The notes beneath the pieces are model-generated. The model saw only the letters and a list, made by a program, of their open reading frames with translations. It was not told the origin of the DNA and did no database searches. Positions 8,558-16,826 of a DNA stretch of 64,000 nucleotides are shown one piece after another. The DNA is taken from the NCBI RefSeq assembly GCF_020889625.1, contig NZ_CP086380.1:1631001-1695000 (forward strand), given 5' to 3'. The position numbers were made by a program, and so were the translations under genes. Every line of letters starts with the position of its first letter. Positions within the stretch are counted from its first letter, which is position 1. The stretch is from Deinococcus radiophilus (GTDB taxonomy: Bacteria; Deinococcota; Deinococci; Deinococcales; Deinococcaceae).

Positions 8558-11461
8558 ATGATGTCCAAAGTAACGACTCAGTCTGCTTTTTCAGAAGGTG
8601 CGCCGCTTACGGGGGTCGTCGCGATTCTGAGCGAAGCGCAGGCGCTGGACGCGCTGGAGCAGTGCATGGCTGGGCTGAGCACGGGATTGGGCCGCACTTA
8701 TCTCCTGCTGGTTCACGGACAAAGGGCGGCATGGTTAGCGCCGCAGCTACAGCGACTGCTGCCCATTCCAGTCCTGGTTCCTGCTCCTCAAGACAAGATG
8801 ACCATGCAGCCTGACCATCTGTATGTGCTGTCCATGCAGCAAGGTTGGACGGTTCAGGGTAATGCACTATGGGCCAAAGCAGACGGATGTACCGAGGACT
8901 GCGCTGCCGAGCTGCTCTTGGAGCTGGCGGCGCAGTATGGTCCCGACCTCAAGACGGTGATCCTGGCAGGTCAGACTGAACTGCCTGGTGCAGCTGACCT
9001 GCGTGCTGTGACACAGGCCGGTGGGCAGCTGCTGGTGCTGGCGCCCGAAACCTCGCACTACTCGCGCTTGCCCCGCTCAGTGCTGGCACAAACGCGGCCC
9101 ACCGCTGTGCTGGGAGCCGAAGACCTGGCCGTGATGCTGTCAGCAGGCCCAGCCAGCAGCGCACTGACCCGCGAACAGCTCGGCCTGCTGGGTACAGCCC
9201 AGTTGCCGCAGCCACTGGACAAGGTGCTGGCAAGCGTGACCGAAACAGCCAGGCAGCACACTGGGCAAGACTTCGCCGCCTACCGCTGGACGACACTGCT
9301 GCGGAGAATTGACCGCCGGATGCAACAGCTGGATTTGCAGACGCTCGGGGACTATCAGCGCTGGCTCAGCAACCATCCGGATGAGGCAACTGCGCTAAAG
9401 GATGAACTGCTGATCAATGGAACTCGGTTTTTCCGGGACCGCCCAGCGTTTGCTGCGCTGGAAGAAGCGTTGAGGGAGCTGGTTCGCCGTCCTGACCGCG
9501 ACGCTGCCACTTGGCGAGTCTGGGTTCCCGCGTGTTCCAGCGGTGAAGAAGCTTACTCTATTGCGATGCTCCTGACTGAAGTGCTGGAAAGTGAGCCGCT
9601 GGGAGCAAAGGGCTCGCCGCGACATTTTCAGATTTTTGCCACGGACATCTCGCCGGAATATCTGGACCGCGCACGTCAGGGTCACTACAGTCAGGCTGCT
9701 GCACAGGCGCTCACACCAGAGCGGCGCGCCCGCTTTCTAGAGCAGGTTTCCGGTGGCTACCGCGTGAGAGCTGAATTGCGTCAGCAGATCGTGTTCGCCC
9801 AGCATGACGTCATCAAAGACCCACCACTGACCGACCTGGACCTGATCTCCTGCCGCAACTTGGTGCACTATCTGCGGCCTGAGGTGCAGCGGCAGGTACT
9901 GGACGGTTTTGCTGCTGGCCTGCGGCCTGCTGGTTTGCTGCTGCTGGGTGTGTCTGAACCCCTGTCCCCAACTCTTGTGAATGAGGACATTGGGCTGAAC
10001 TTTGATGTGCTGGACTCTGCCCAGAGCCTCTTCCGACGTAGCTCAGCGGTCAGGCCGCCATCTTCCAGCTGGCTTAGCCATTTTGTGCCCGCTCCAGAGT
10101 TGCCTGGCAGCACGAAACCGCGTCCGACAGCGCTGGGGATAAAGGCACTGGAGGCCTTAAGCACCTGGACTCCACCCGCCGCCGTAGTCAGCGCTCAGGG
10201 CGAACTGCTGTGGCTGAATCATGCGGCGTCGCAGTGGCTGGGCATATCGGTGCGGCCCGGCGCGGTCCTGGCCGGTCTGTTGCCTGCGGAAGTGCAAGCG
10301 GCCTCTCAGGCCGTCTTGTCAGCAGCCATCCATGATCGCAGACGTGTTCAGCGCGCTTTCGGAGAGACAGGCGGATTCCTCAGCGCTGAGCCCTTGCCAC
10401 AGTCGGCGGCCTATCTGGTGGTGTTTGACGGCGTAGCCGCTTCTTTGCACAGCTCCGGATCAGGAGTCGGCGCGGCCAGTCCATCACCGCTAGACCAAGA
10501 ACTGAGCTACAGCCGGGCCTATATCCAGGATCTGCTGAATGAGCGGGAACTTCTCCGCAGTGACCTGCGGGCCATTCAGGGAGACCTATTGCTCACCCAA
10601 GAAACCCGCCGCACCCTGCAAGACCTACTGGCACGGCAAACGGCCCTCCCACCCGGGCGGCCAGACCAGCACTGCGCCGGCGAAGCTGCTGGGCCACAGC
10701 CTGGTCAGTTCACTGCAGGTCAGTGGGCCACAATGGCACAGCATCTGGGCCTGATGTCGCTCTGTCTGGACACGGAGGGCCGGGTACAGGCCTTCACCCC
10801 AGCCCTGGCTGAGTTGCTTGGCCTCTCCAACGACTCGCTGCAACAGCCGCTGCCCAGCCTGCATACTAGACTGCGCGATATTGACCTGACTGCCGTTGCC
10901 AGACAGGTCGTAGAGCACCTCACAAACCTGGAACAGGAGGTGGCGACCCCTCAGGGACAGTGGTTTCACCTGAGGGCCACGCCGTGCGTGATGGACGATG
11001 TGGTGGGTGGAGTGCTGATCAATCTGGCCCCTTTGGTGGCCCACGCCGCCCAGCAGGACCTGGAAATCACCGAGCAACAGCGCAATCATTTGCTGCATCA
11101 GCTGGTACTGCCGGTCGCGCTGCTGGACGATGACCTACGCGTGATGGCCCTCAGCCGTGGCCTGGCCGAGGTGCTGAAGATTGATCCGACGCTGGCTCCC
11201 GGACAGTATCTGACCGACCTGCTCCCCGCCCGGTCCATGGGCACAGGTTGGCAGCAGACGCTGGATAACGTGCGTTACTCCGGTCGTCCAGGATACTTGC
11301 AGCTGCAACTGCCCTCGGGTCACTACCAGGCGACACTGACCCGACCTCACCTGGCCGACCCTGAGCAGCCTCACCGCCCAGCCGACCCGGTCTGGCTGAT
11401 TCTGGACGGCCCAAGAGAGCCACAACAGCTTCTGGACCCTGACGCGCTGCCTTTTCCCTGA
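8558..11461 (+). CDS. CheB-like / CheR methyltransferase / PAS fusion protein
   Basis: The 967-residue protein has an N-terminal CheB-like domain (about residues 15-205), a CheR methyltransferase (about 220-480) and a C-terminal half with PAS-like segments (near 525-620 and 720-830) joined by a coiled coil (about 640-700). In the CheB-like part the Ser and His regions have counterparts (LSEAQA, LLVHGQ), but the usual TGxxSDG motif is replaced by AGQTELPG, so methylesterase activity is doubtful. CheR looks intact: LLINGTRFFRD, the SAM-binding VPACSSGEEAYSIAM, ATDISPEYLDRAR and SCRNLVHYL. No kinase domain, receptor or other chemotaxis gene is nearby. The protein may act with the divergent PAS histidine kinase. 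Start: tandem ATGs at 8558 and 8561 after AAGGTG. Confidence 0.82.
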   Translation: MMSKVTTQSAFSEGAPLTGVVAILSEAQALDALEQCMAGLSTGLGRTYLLLVHGQRAAWLAPQLQRLLPIPVLVPAPQDKMTMQPDHLYVLSMQQGWTVQGNALWAKADGCTEDCAAELLLELAAQYGPDLKTVILAGQTELPGAADLRAVTQAGGQLLVLAPETSHYSRLPRSVLAQTRPTAVLGAEDLAVMLSAGPASSALTREQLGLLGTAQLPQPLDKVLASVTETARQHTGQDFAAYRWTTLLRRIDRRMQQLDLQTLGDYQRWLSNHPDEATALKDELLINGTRFFRDRPAFAALEEALRELVRRPDRDAATWRVWVPACSSGEEAYSIAMLLTEVLESEPLGAKGSPRHFQIFATDISPEYLDRARQGHYSQAAAQALTPERRARFLEQVSGGYRVRAELRQQIVFAQHDVIKDPPLTDLDLISCRNLVHYLRPEVQRQVLDGFAAGLRPAGLLLLGVSEPLSPTLVNEDIGLNFDVLDSAQSLFRRSSAVRPPSSSWLSHFVPAPELPGSTKPRPTALGIKALEALSTWTPPAAVVSAQGELLWLNHAASQWLGISVRPGAVLAGLLPAEVQAASQAVLSAAIHDRRRVQRAFGETGGFLSAEPLPQSAAYLVVFDGVAASLHSSGSGVGAASPSPLDQELSYSRAYIQDLLNERELLRSDLRAIQGDLLLTQETRRTLQDLLARQTALPPGRPDQHCAGEAAGPQPGQFTAGQWATMAQHLGLMSLCLDTEGRVQAFTPALAELLGLSNDSLQQPLPSLHTRLRDIDLTAVARQVVEHLTNLEQEVATPQGQWFHLRATPCVMDDVVGGVLINLAPLVAHAAQQDLEITEQQRNHLLHQLVLPVALLDDDLRVMALSRGLAEVLKIDPTLAPGQYLTDLLPARSMGTGWQQTLDNVRYSGRPGYLQLQLPSGHYQATLTRPHLADPEQPHRPADPVWLILDGPREPQQLLDPDALPFP

Positions 11462-11475
11462 GGTGGACCTGCGCT

Positions 11476-11507
11476 GCCCCACCTTGACAGCGGGGGGGCT
11501 TTTCTTT
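11476..11507 (+). terminator. Terminator of the CheB/CheR/PAS gene
   Basis: GCCCC (11476-11480) can pair with GGGGC (11495-11499), followed by TTTTCTTT. It overlaps the promoter of tRNA-His. Confidence 0.5.
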
Positions 11508-11512
11508 AGCAT
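11484..11512 (+). promoter_or_regulatory. Promoter of tRNA-His
   Basis: TTGACA (11484-11489) and TAGCAT (11507-11512) are 17 bp apart, 42 bp upstream of the tRNA. The boxes lie within the terminator of the preceding gene. Confidence 0.7.
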
Positions 11513-11553
11513 GGCTAAGCCTGATTGCGTCTTATGTGCTACAAGGCAGCTGT

Positions 11554-11631
<78 letters not shown>

Positions 11632-11637
11632 ACACCA

Positions 11638-11675
11638 GGAAGCCCCGCTTGTTTTGGCAGTGGGGCTCCTTTATT
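11638..11675 (+). terminator. Hairpin after tRNA-His
   Basis: AGCCCC (11641-11646) pairs with GGGGCT (11662-11667), extended by GG/CC, and is followed by CCTTTATTCT. It may stop or only weaken transcription into tRNA-Leu, which has no clear promoter of its own. Confidence 0.5.
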
Positions 11676-11702
11676 CTCAAACTTAAGTCAGGCCAGAAGT
11701 GC

Positions 11703-11786
<84 letters not shown>

Positions 11787-11787
11787 C

Positions 11788-11822
11788 AGCGGCGGCCCAG
11801 CCTAGGGCCAGCCGCTTTTTTG
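11788..11822 (+). terminator. Rho-independent terminator after tRNA-Leu
   Basis: AGCGGCGGCCC pairs with GGGCCAGCCGCT (one bulged A), followed directly by a run of T residues. Confidence 0.85.
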
Positions 11823-11874
11823 TTTGTATGGACGGACCAAGGTGGCGACTCCAGGGCTGCCACTGCTGGTGCGT

Positions 11875-11880
11875 GTATAG
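11875..11880 (+). promoter_or_regulatory. Probable -10 box of tig
   Basis: TATAGT lies about 98 bp upstream of the trigger factor start; the -35 match is weak. Confidence 0.4.
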
Positions 11881-11977
11881 TACGCTTTTGAAGCAAAGAG
11901 GCCCACCCGCGCCCAGTCCGCCCAACGTGGTGGGGCAGCGCAGTCCTTAAACCGGGGTGCGGCTATACGGGAGATTC

Positions 11978-13303
11978 ATGGCAGAGTTAATCAAAAAAGA
12001 TGGTCATCAGGTCGAATTCAAAGTCGAAGTCCCCGCCGCTGAAGTGAACAGCGCCTTTGACGCCGTGTGGAAAGGTCTGGCCCAGCAGGCTCGCGTGCCC
12101 GGCTTCCGCCCCGGCAAGGCTCCGCGCCGCGTGATCGAAAAGCGCGTGGGCGAGGGCTACGTGGAAGGCGAAGTCCAGAACCGCCTGGTGAACGCTCACT
12201 TCCCCCGCGCCGTGCGCGAGCTGGAACTGAATATGGTGGACGCCCAGATTGACCCTCAGCCGGTGCGGAGCGGTGAAACCTTTACCTTCAATGTCACTGG
12301 CGACCTGTACCCCGAAGTGACCCTGGGCGACTGGAAGGGCCTGAGCCTGGAAGCCGCCGCACCTGAAGTCACCGACGAAGTGGTAGACCGCACCTTGGCC
12401 GACATGCAGGAACGCGCCGCTACCTTTGAAGACGTGAGCCGCGCCATCGAAGCGGGCGATCAGGTCACGGTCGAAGAAGAGGGCGAAGACGGCAGCTACC
12501 CCATCTACATGGACATGGCTGGCGAGCACATTCAGCAGGCGCTGATGGGCAAGAACGCTGGCGACGAAGTCGAGATCAGCGTGCCAGCTGAAGAAGGCGA
12601 AGACGCCACCCCGGTCAAGGTCAAGGTGCTGAGCATCCGCTCCAAGAACCTGCCCGAGCTGAACGACGACTTTGCCGGCACCATGCAGTTCGAGAACCTA
12701 GAGAAACTGCGCGGTACGCTGCGCGAGGAGCTGGAGCGCCGCGCCAAGAGCGAAGGTGACACCGCCCGCCGTGAAGAATTCCTGGACTCCCTGATCAGTG
12801 GCATGCAGGTCGATATTCCTCAGTCGCTGATTCAGCGCCGCCAGGATGACCTGATGAACGAAATCCGCAGTGACCTGGGCCGCCAGGGCGTGCGCTGGGG
12901 CGAGTACGAAGGCTTCATGCGTGAGCAGGGCAAGCTGGAAGACTTCATGGGTGAACTGGGCCGCAACGCCGAGCAGCGCGTCAAGCGTGACCTGGCCCTG
13001 GGCAAACTGGCCGAGGAACTTGGCGTGCAGGTGAGCGATCAGGAGTTCAGCCAGAACCTGATGGCCATGGCCCAGATGAGCGGCGTCAGCGCTCAGGAAC
13101 TGCAGAGCCAGATGGGTGCAGGTGGCCTGAACGCCTTCTACACCGATATTCTGCGCTCCAAGGCCCTGAACCAGGCTCTGAGTGAGCTGGGTGGGCAGAC
13201 CGAGGAAGCGCCTGCCAAAGAGGCAAAAGCTGAAGAAGCCAGCACCGAGCAAGCTGCTGAAGCCGACACCAAGACTGAAGACAAGAGCGGCGAAGAAGAA
13301 TAA
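11978..13303 (+). CDS. tig: Trigger factor (ribosome-associated chaperone, prolyl isomerase)
   Basis: The 441-residue product binds the ribosome near the exit tunnel and folds nascent chains. The N-terminal ribosome-binding domain contains the signature GFRPGKAPRRVIEKR (around residues 45-60), the middle holds the FKBP-type isomerase domain (AIEAGDQVTVEEEGE through KVKVLSIRSKNLPELNDDFA), and the C-terminal arms follow. The last 30 residues are an acidic Ala/Glu/Lys-rich tail, longer than in many relatives. I take the ATG at 11978 rather than an in-frame start 7 codons upstream because it follows GGAG and begins with the conserved MAELIKKDGHQVEF. The gene has its own strong terminator and lies just before the fatty-acid operon. 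Confidence 0.95.
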   Translation: MAELIKKDGHQVEFKVEVPAAEVNSAFDAVWKGLAQQARVPGFRPGKAPRRVIEKRVGEGYVEGEVQNRLVNAHFPRAVRELELNMVDAQIDPQPVRSGETFTFNVTGDLYPEVTLGDWKGLSLEAAAPEVTDEVVDRTLADMQERAATFEDVSRAIEAGDQVTVEEEGEDGSYPIYMDMAGEHIQQALMGKNAGDEVEISVPAEEGEDATPVKVKVLSIRSKNLPELNDDFAGTMQFENLEKLRGTLREELERRAKSEGDTARREEFLDSLISGMQVDIPQSLIQRRQDDLMNEIRSDLGRQGVRWGEYEGFMREQGKLEDFMGELGRNAEQRVKRDLALGKLAEELGVQVSDQEFSQNLMAMAQMSGVSAQELQSQMGAGGLNAFYTDILRSKALNQALSELGGQTEEAPAKEAKAEEASTEQAAEADTKTEDKSGEEE

Positions 13304-13316
13304 GCTTCACCTTCTT

Positions 13317-13355
13317 AGGAGCGCCTGGGCCATGTGCCTGAGCGCTCCTATTGTG
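13317..13355 (+). terminator. Terminator after tig
   Basis: AGGAGCGC (13317-13324) pairs with GCGCTCCT (13342-13349), followed by ATTGTGTTGT. It separates tig from the fab operon. Confidence 0.75.
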
Positions 13356-13392
13356 TTGTCTTGGCAGATCCTTGCACCGTGTCCCGAATTCA

Positions 13393-13421
13393 TTGAACCG
13401 TCGTTCAAAGAATGCTAGCTT
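13393..13421 (+). promoter_or_regulatory. fabH promoter with overlapping palindromic operator
   Basis: TTGAAC (13393-13398) and TAGCTT (13416-13421) are 17 bp apart, and the ATG follows 6 nt later, so the message is probably leaderless. The -35 box is also the left half of a perfect palindrome TTGAAC-CGTC-GTTCAA (13393-13408). A repressor bound there would block the promoter. Which regulator binds is unknown. Confidence 0.65.
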
Positions 13422-13427
13422 GCAAGT

Positions 13428-14459
13428 ATGACTCAACTCTCCCCCGCCCAAGCGGGCGGTATCGGGATCACCGCGCTGGGCCTGTATGTGCCTGAGCGGG
13501 TCGTGACCAACGCCCACTTTGAATCCTATCTGGACACCACCGCCGAGTGGATCGAAACCCGCACCGGGATGCGTGAACGCCGCTACGCCGCCGAAGATGA
13601 GTACTCCTCGCACCTGGGTGTGAAGGCCGTACAAGATCTCCTGGCCCGTGACCCTGACGGCCTGAAAGACGTGGACCTGATTCTGTGCGCCACGGGCACC
13701 CCCGACGCCATGTTTCCCAGCACCGCGGCCTTGATCGGAGAACAGGTGGGCTTACGTGGTGTGGCCGCCGCCGACATTTCGGTGGCCTGCTCCGGCTTTG
13801 TGTATGGACTGGCGATGGCCAAGGGGCAGATCGCTGCGGGCATCGCCCGGCGTGTGCTGGTGATCGGCACCGAAGTGCTGACCAAAAAGGTAGACCAACA
13901 GGAGCGCAACAACGCCATCCTGTTTGCTGACGGTGCGGGCGCAGCAGTGGTCGGCCCAGTTCCGGCGGGCTACGGCCTGGGTGAATTCGTGATGGGTGCG
14001 GACGGCACAGGCGGGGCCAGCCTGTTTATGCCTGGAGCAGCCCCTCAGCTGCCCGACGGCACCCCAGTAGGCGACTACGCCGGCATGAATGGCCGCGAGG
14101 TCTTCAAGTTCGCCGTGCGAATCATTCCCGAAAGCGGTCAGCAGGTGCTGGCCAAATCCGGCATGACGATTGACGATATCAGCTGGATCATCCCTCACCA
14201 GGCCAATGTGCGTATCATCGAGGCTGCCGCCGAGCGCTTTGGCGTCTCGACCGAGAAGTTCGTAGTCAACCTGGACCGCTATGGCAATACCTCGGCGGCC
14301 ACGGTTCCGCTGGCGATTGTGGACGCCGTGCGCGATGGACGCATTCAGGACGGTCAGAACCTGCTCCTGGTCGCCTTTGGCGGTGGCCTGAGCTGGGCCG
14401 CCTGTACCCTACGGTGGTGGGCGGGAGCGCCGTCCCTACGCTCCGAGCCAAACGCCTGA
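13428..14459 (+). CDS. fabH: Beta-ketoacyl-ACP synthase III (FabH)
   Basis: FabH starts type II fatty-acid synthesis by condensing acetyl-CoA or a branched acyl-CoA with malonyl-ACP. The catalytic Cys-His-Asn triad is visible: Cys in DISVACSGFVYGLAMA, His in WIIPHQANVRIIEAA and Asn in YGNTSAATVPLAI. At 343 residues it is slightly longer than the usual 315-330 because of a C-terminal extension (WWAGAPSLRSEPNA). It is the first gene of the fabH-fabD-fabG-acpP-fabF run, and its promoter carries an operator-like palindrome. Residues that set primer preference cannot be read reliably by eye. Confidence 0.95.
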   Translation: MTQLSPAQAGGIGITALGLYVPERVVTNAHFESYLDTTAEWIETRTGMRERRYAAEDEYSSHLGVKAVQDLLARDPDGLKDVDLILCATGTPDAMFPSTAALIGEQVGLRGVAAADISVACSGFVYGLAMAKGQIAAGIARRVLVIGTEVLTKKVDQQERNNAILFADGAGAAVVGPVPAGYGLGEFVMGADGTGGASLFMPGAAPQLPDGTPVGDYAGMNGREVFKFAVRIIPESGQQVLAKSGMTIDDISWIIPHQANVRIIEAAAERFGVSTEKFVVNLDRYGNTSAATVPLAIVDAVRDGRIQDGQNLLLVAFGGGLSWAACTLRWWAGAPSLRSEPNA

Positions 14460-14526
14460 TCACCCAAGAGAGTGGGGACACCCTTGGGCGTGTCCCTGCA
14501 AGTCATGCTTTTAAATGGAGTGCAAG

Positions 14527-15456
14527 ATGACATTCGAGAATCTGAGAGACAAAAAAATCGCGGCCCTGTTTCCCGGCCAGGGGTCGCACGCCGTAGGGAT
14601 GGGTGCAGACCTGGCCGCTGCCTCTCCGGTAGCTGAGGCGGTCTATCACCAAGCGGAGGCCACGCTGCCCGGCCTGCGGACGCTGATTGAGGAAGGGCCA
14701 CTGGAAGACCTGACCCTGACCGCCAACCAGCAACCCGCCCTGGTTGCAGCCAGCACCGCTGCCTACCGCGCCTGGACCGAGGCGACGGGCCTAATCCCAG
14801 CCTTTGCGGCGGGGCACTCGCTGGGTGAGTATTCAGCACTGGTGGCTGCCGGGGCGCTAAGCCTGGAAGACGCCCTACGCCTGACCCGCCAGCGCGGCGA
14901 ACTGATGCAGCAGGCTGTTCCCGTGGGCCAGGGGGCCATGAGCGCCGTGATGGGCGACGCGGGCGCGGTACGCGAAGTTTGTAATGGGCTGGACGGGGTA
15001 CAACCCGCCAATTTCAATGCGCCTACCCAGACGGTGATCTCCGGCAGCGCCCAGGCGGTGGCCGACGCAGGCGCACAACTCAAGGAACGCGGCCTCAAGA
15101 TCATTCCCCTCAAGGTCAGCGCACCATTTCACTGCCCACTGATGGAACCCGCTCAGGCAGGCCTGACCCCCGCACTGACACAGGTGGCCGTGGGTGAGCT
15201 GGCCTTCCCGGTCTACGCCAATGTGACGGCCCAACCTTATGGGGGTGCTCAGGACGTGCCAGATCTGCTGGCCCAGCAGATCACCGCCCCGGTGCGCTGG
15301 GTAGAAACCATTCAGGCGCTGCATCAGGCGGGTGCCGAAGTCTTTATCGAGTTCGGCCCCGGCAAGGTGCTGAGCGGCCTCGTCAAGAAGATCGTACCCG
15401 GCGCTGAAGTGATCAACGTCGGCAGCGCTGAAGACCTACACGGCGTAGGGCGCTGA
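14527..15456 (+). CDS. fabD: Malonyl-CoA:ACP transacylase (FabD)
   Basis: FabD moves malonyl groups from CoA to acyl carrier protein. The 309-residue product has the opening ALFPGQGSHAVGMG, the nucleophile Ser in GHSLGEYSALVAAGAL, the Arg of TRQRGELMQQA and the His of VSAPFHCPLMEPA, all expected in the active site. I chose ATG 14527 (MTFENLRDKK) because GGAG lies 6 nt upstream; an in-frame ATG at 14515 overlaps that ribosome site. It follows fabH by 67 bp, with a small hairpin (GGGACACCC/GGGCGTGTCCC) between them, and precedes fabG. Confidence 0.95.
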   Translation: MTFENLRDKKIAALFPGQGSHAVGMGADLAAASPVAEAVYHQAEATLPGLRTLIEEGPLEDLTLTANQQPALVAASTAAYRAWTEATGLIPAFAAGHSLGEYSALVAAGALSLEDALRLTRQRGELMQQAVPVGQGAMSAVMGDAGAVREVCNGLDGVQPANFNAPTQTVISGSAQAVADAGAQLKERGLKIIPLKVSAPFHCPLMEPAQAGLTPALTQVAVGELAFPVYANVTAQPYGGAQDVPDLLAQQITAPVRWVETIQALHQAGAEVFIEFGPGKVLSGLVKKIVPGAEVINVGSAEDLHGVGR

Positions 15457-15506
15457 TGCTGGGGCAGCCTGGCCGCAGCTCTGTACCCCACTTCTAAGGA
15501 GAACAA

Positions 15507-16268
15507 ATGACCGAAACAGAATCCCAATCCGCCGCCCGTATTGCCCTCGTCACCGGTTCCAGCCGGGGGCTGGGCCGGGCGATGGCCCTGCAACTCGCCC
15601 AGGATGGCTACGCGGTGGCCGTACACTATGGACGCGGCCAGGAACAGGCCGAAGCGGTCGCCGCCGAAATTCGTGACGCGGGCGGCACGGCGCAGGTCTT
15701 CGGCGCGGACCTTTCGGATCCCGCCAATGCCGCTGGGCTGGTCGAAGACGTGATCAAGGTGATGGGCGGCCTCATCGTGCTGGTCAACAACGCCGGGATT
15801 ACCCGCGATGGTCTGGCCATACGCATGAAGGACGAGGACTGGAACGCCGTGATCCAGACCAACCTCAGCAGTGCCTTCAGCGCCAGCCGCGCCGCCATCA
15901 AACACATGATGCGGGCCCGCACGGGCCGAATCATCAACGTGAGCAGCGTGGTGGCCCTGAGCGGCAACCCTGGACAGGCCAATTACGTGGCCGCCAAAGC
16001 TGGCCTGATCGGGCTGACCAAAGCCCTTGCCAAGGAATATGGCGGGCGCGGCATCACTGTGAATGCCGTGGCTCCCGGCTTTATCGAATCCGACATGACG
16101 GCGGACCTCAGCAGCGATCTACGCGCCGAATACGAGAAAAATATTCCGCTGGGCCGCATGGGCCGCCCCGAAGAAGTCGCTGCACTGGTTGGCTTCCTGG
16201 CCTCGGAAGGCGCAGGCTACATCTCAGGTCAGACCATCGGCGTGGACGGGGGCATGAACCCGCACTGA
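15507..16268 (+). CDS. fabG: 3-oxoacyl-ACP reductase (FabG)
   Basis: FabG is an NADPH-dependent short-chain dehydrogenase that reduces 3-ketoacyl-ACP in each elongation cycle. The 253-residue product has the cofactor loop TGSSRGLGRA, the NNAG motif (VNNAGITRDGL), the catalytic Ser in NVSSVVALSG and the YxxxK pair in YVAAK, followed by ITVNAVAPGFIESDM. All catalytic residues are present. AAGGAG lies 6 nt before the ATG. It sits between fabD and acpP, consistent with one operon. Confidence 0.95.
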   Translation: MTETESQSAARIALVTGSSRGLGRAMALQLAQDGYAVAVHYGRGQEQAEAVAAEIRDAGGTAQVFGADLSDPANAAGLVEDVIKVMGGLIVLVNNAGITRDGLAIRMKDEDWNAVIQTNLSSAFSASRAAIKHMMRARTGRIINVSSVVALSGNPGQANYVAAKAGLIGLTKALAKEYGGRGITVNAVAPGFIESDMTADLSSDLRAEYEKNIPLGRMGRPEEVAALVGFLASEGAGYISGQTIGVDGGMNPH

Positions 16269-16379
16269 GCCTGGGCGCAGCGCAGCTTGCCGGAACCTTA
16301 AACCCAGTCTAGCCCGCGCCCCGCTGACGCACAAATCGGCTACACTGGGCTGAATTCCAAACAGCAGGAGGTACGAACC

Positions 16380-16610
16380 ATGGCAGTATTTGATGACGTA
16401 AAAGAAGTGATCGTAGAAAAACTGGGCGCCGACGCAGACCAGGTGACTCCCGAAGCCCGCTTCGTGGAAGACCTGGGCGCTGACAGCCTGGAAATCGTCG
16501 AGCTGGTGATGGGTCTGGAAGACAAATTCGGCCTGACCATCAGCGACGAAGACGCCGAGAACATCCGCACGGTGCAGGCCGCTGTGGACTACGTCGAGCA
16601 GAACCAGTAA
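16380..16610 (+). CDS. acpP: Acyl carrier protein
   Basis: The 76-residue acidic protein carries growing acyl chains on a phosphopantetheine arm attached to the Ser of [10 protein letters not shown] (about residue 36). Length, acidity and helix pattern are typical. GGAGG precedes the ATG by 8 nt. It lies between fabG and fabF. The 110 bp upstream of it may hold an extra promoter, since ACP is needed in excess. Confidence 0.96.
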   Translation: MAVFDDVKEVIVEKLGADADQVTPEARFVEDLGADSLEIVELVMGLEDKFGLTISDEDAENIRTVQAAVDYVEQNQ

Positions 16611-16826
16611 TTCCCGCCTGTGGTTGCCCAGGCGTCAGCGCCTAAGCATCCCAGATGCCGCGAGAGTGGCCGCAAGCAGACAGAGCGCCCCGTGCGGGTT
16701 CTCTGTCGCTTCCGTTTCCGCGTCTCCCCCCTTGATGCTCAGACGCGGCGACCGCCAGCCGCCTCCTGCCGGACGCCCGCTCCACCATCAAGAGCTCACT
16801 AAGATTTCCCCACAAGGAGCAAAATC
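16611..16826 (+). other. Spacer between acpP and fabF with two stem-loops
   Basis: No gene is seen. AGGCG/CGCCT forms a small hairpin near 16630-16643, and GACAGAG (16679-16685) pairs with CTCTGTC (16701-16707) around a GC-rich inner stem. Neither is followed by a T run, so they are more likely to be mRNA-processing or stability elements, or partial attenuators that keep acpP expression above fabF, than terminators. That role is inferred. Confidence 0.45.
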
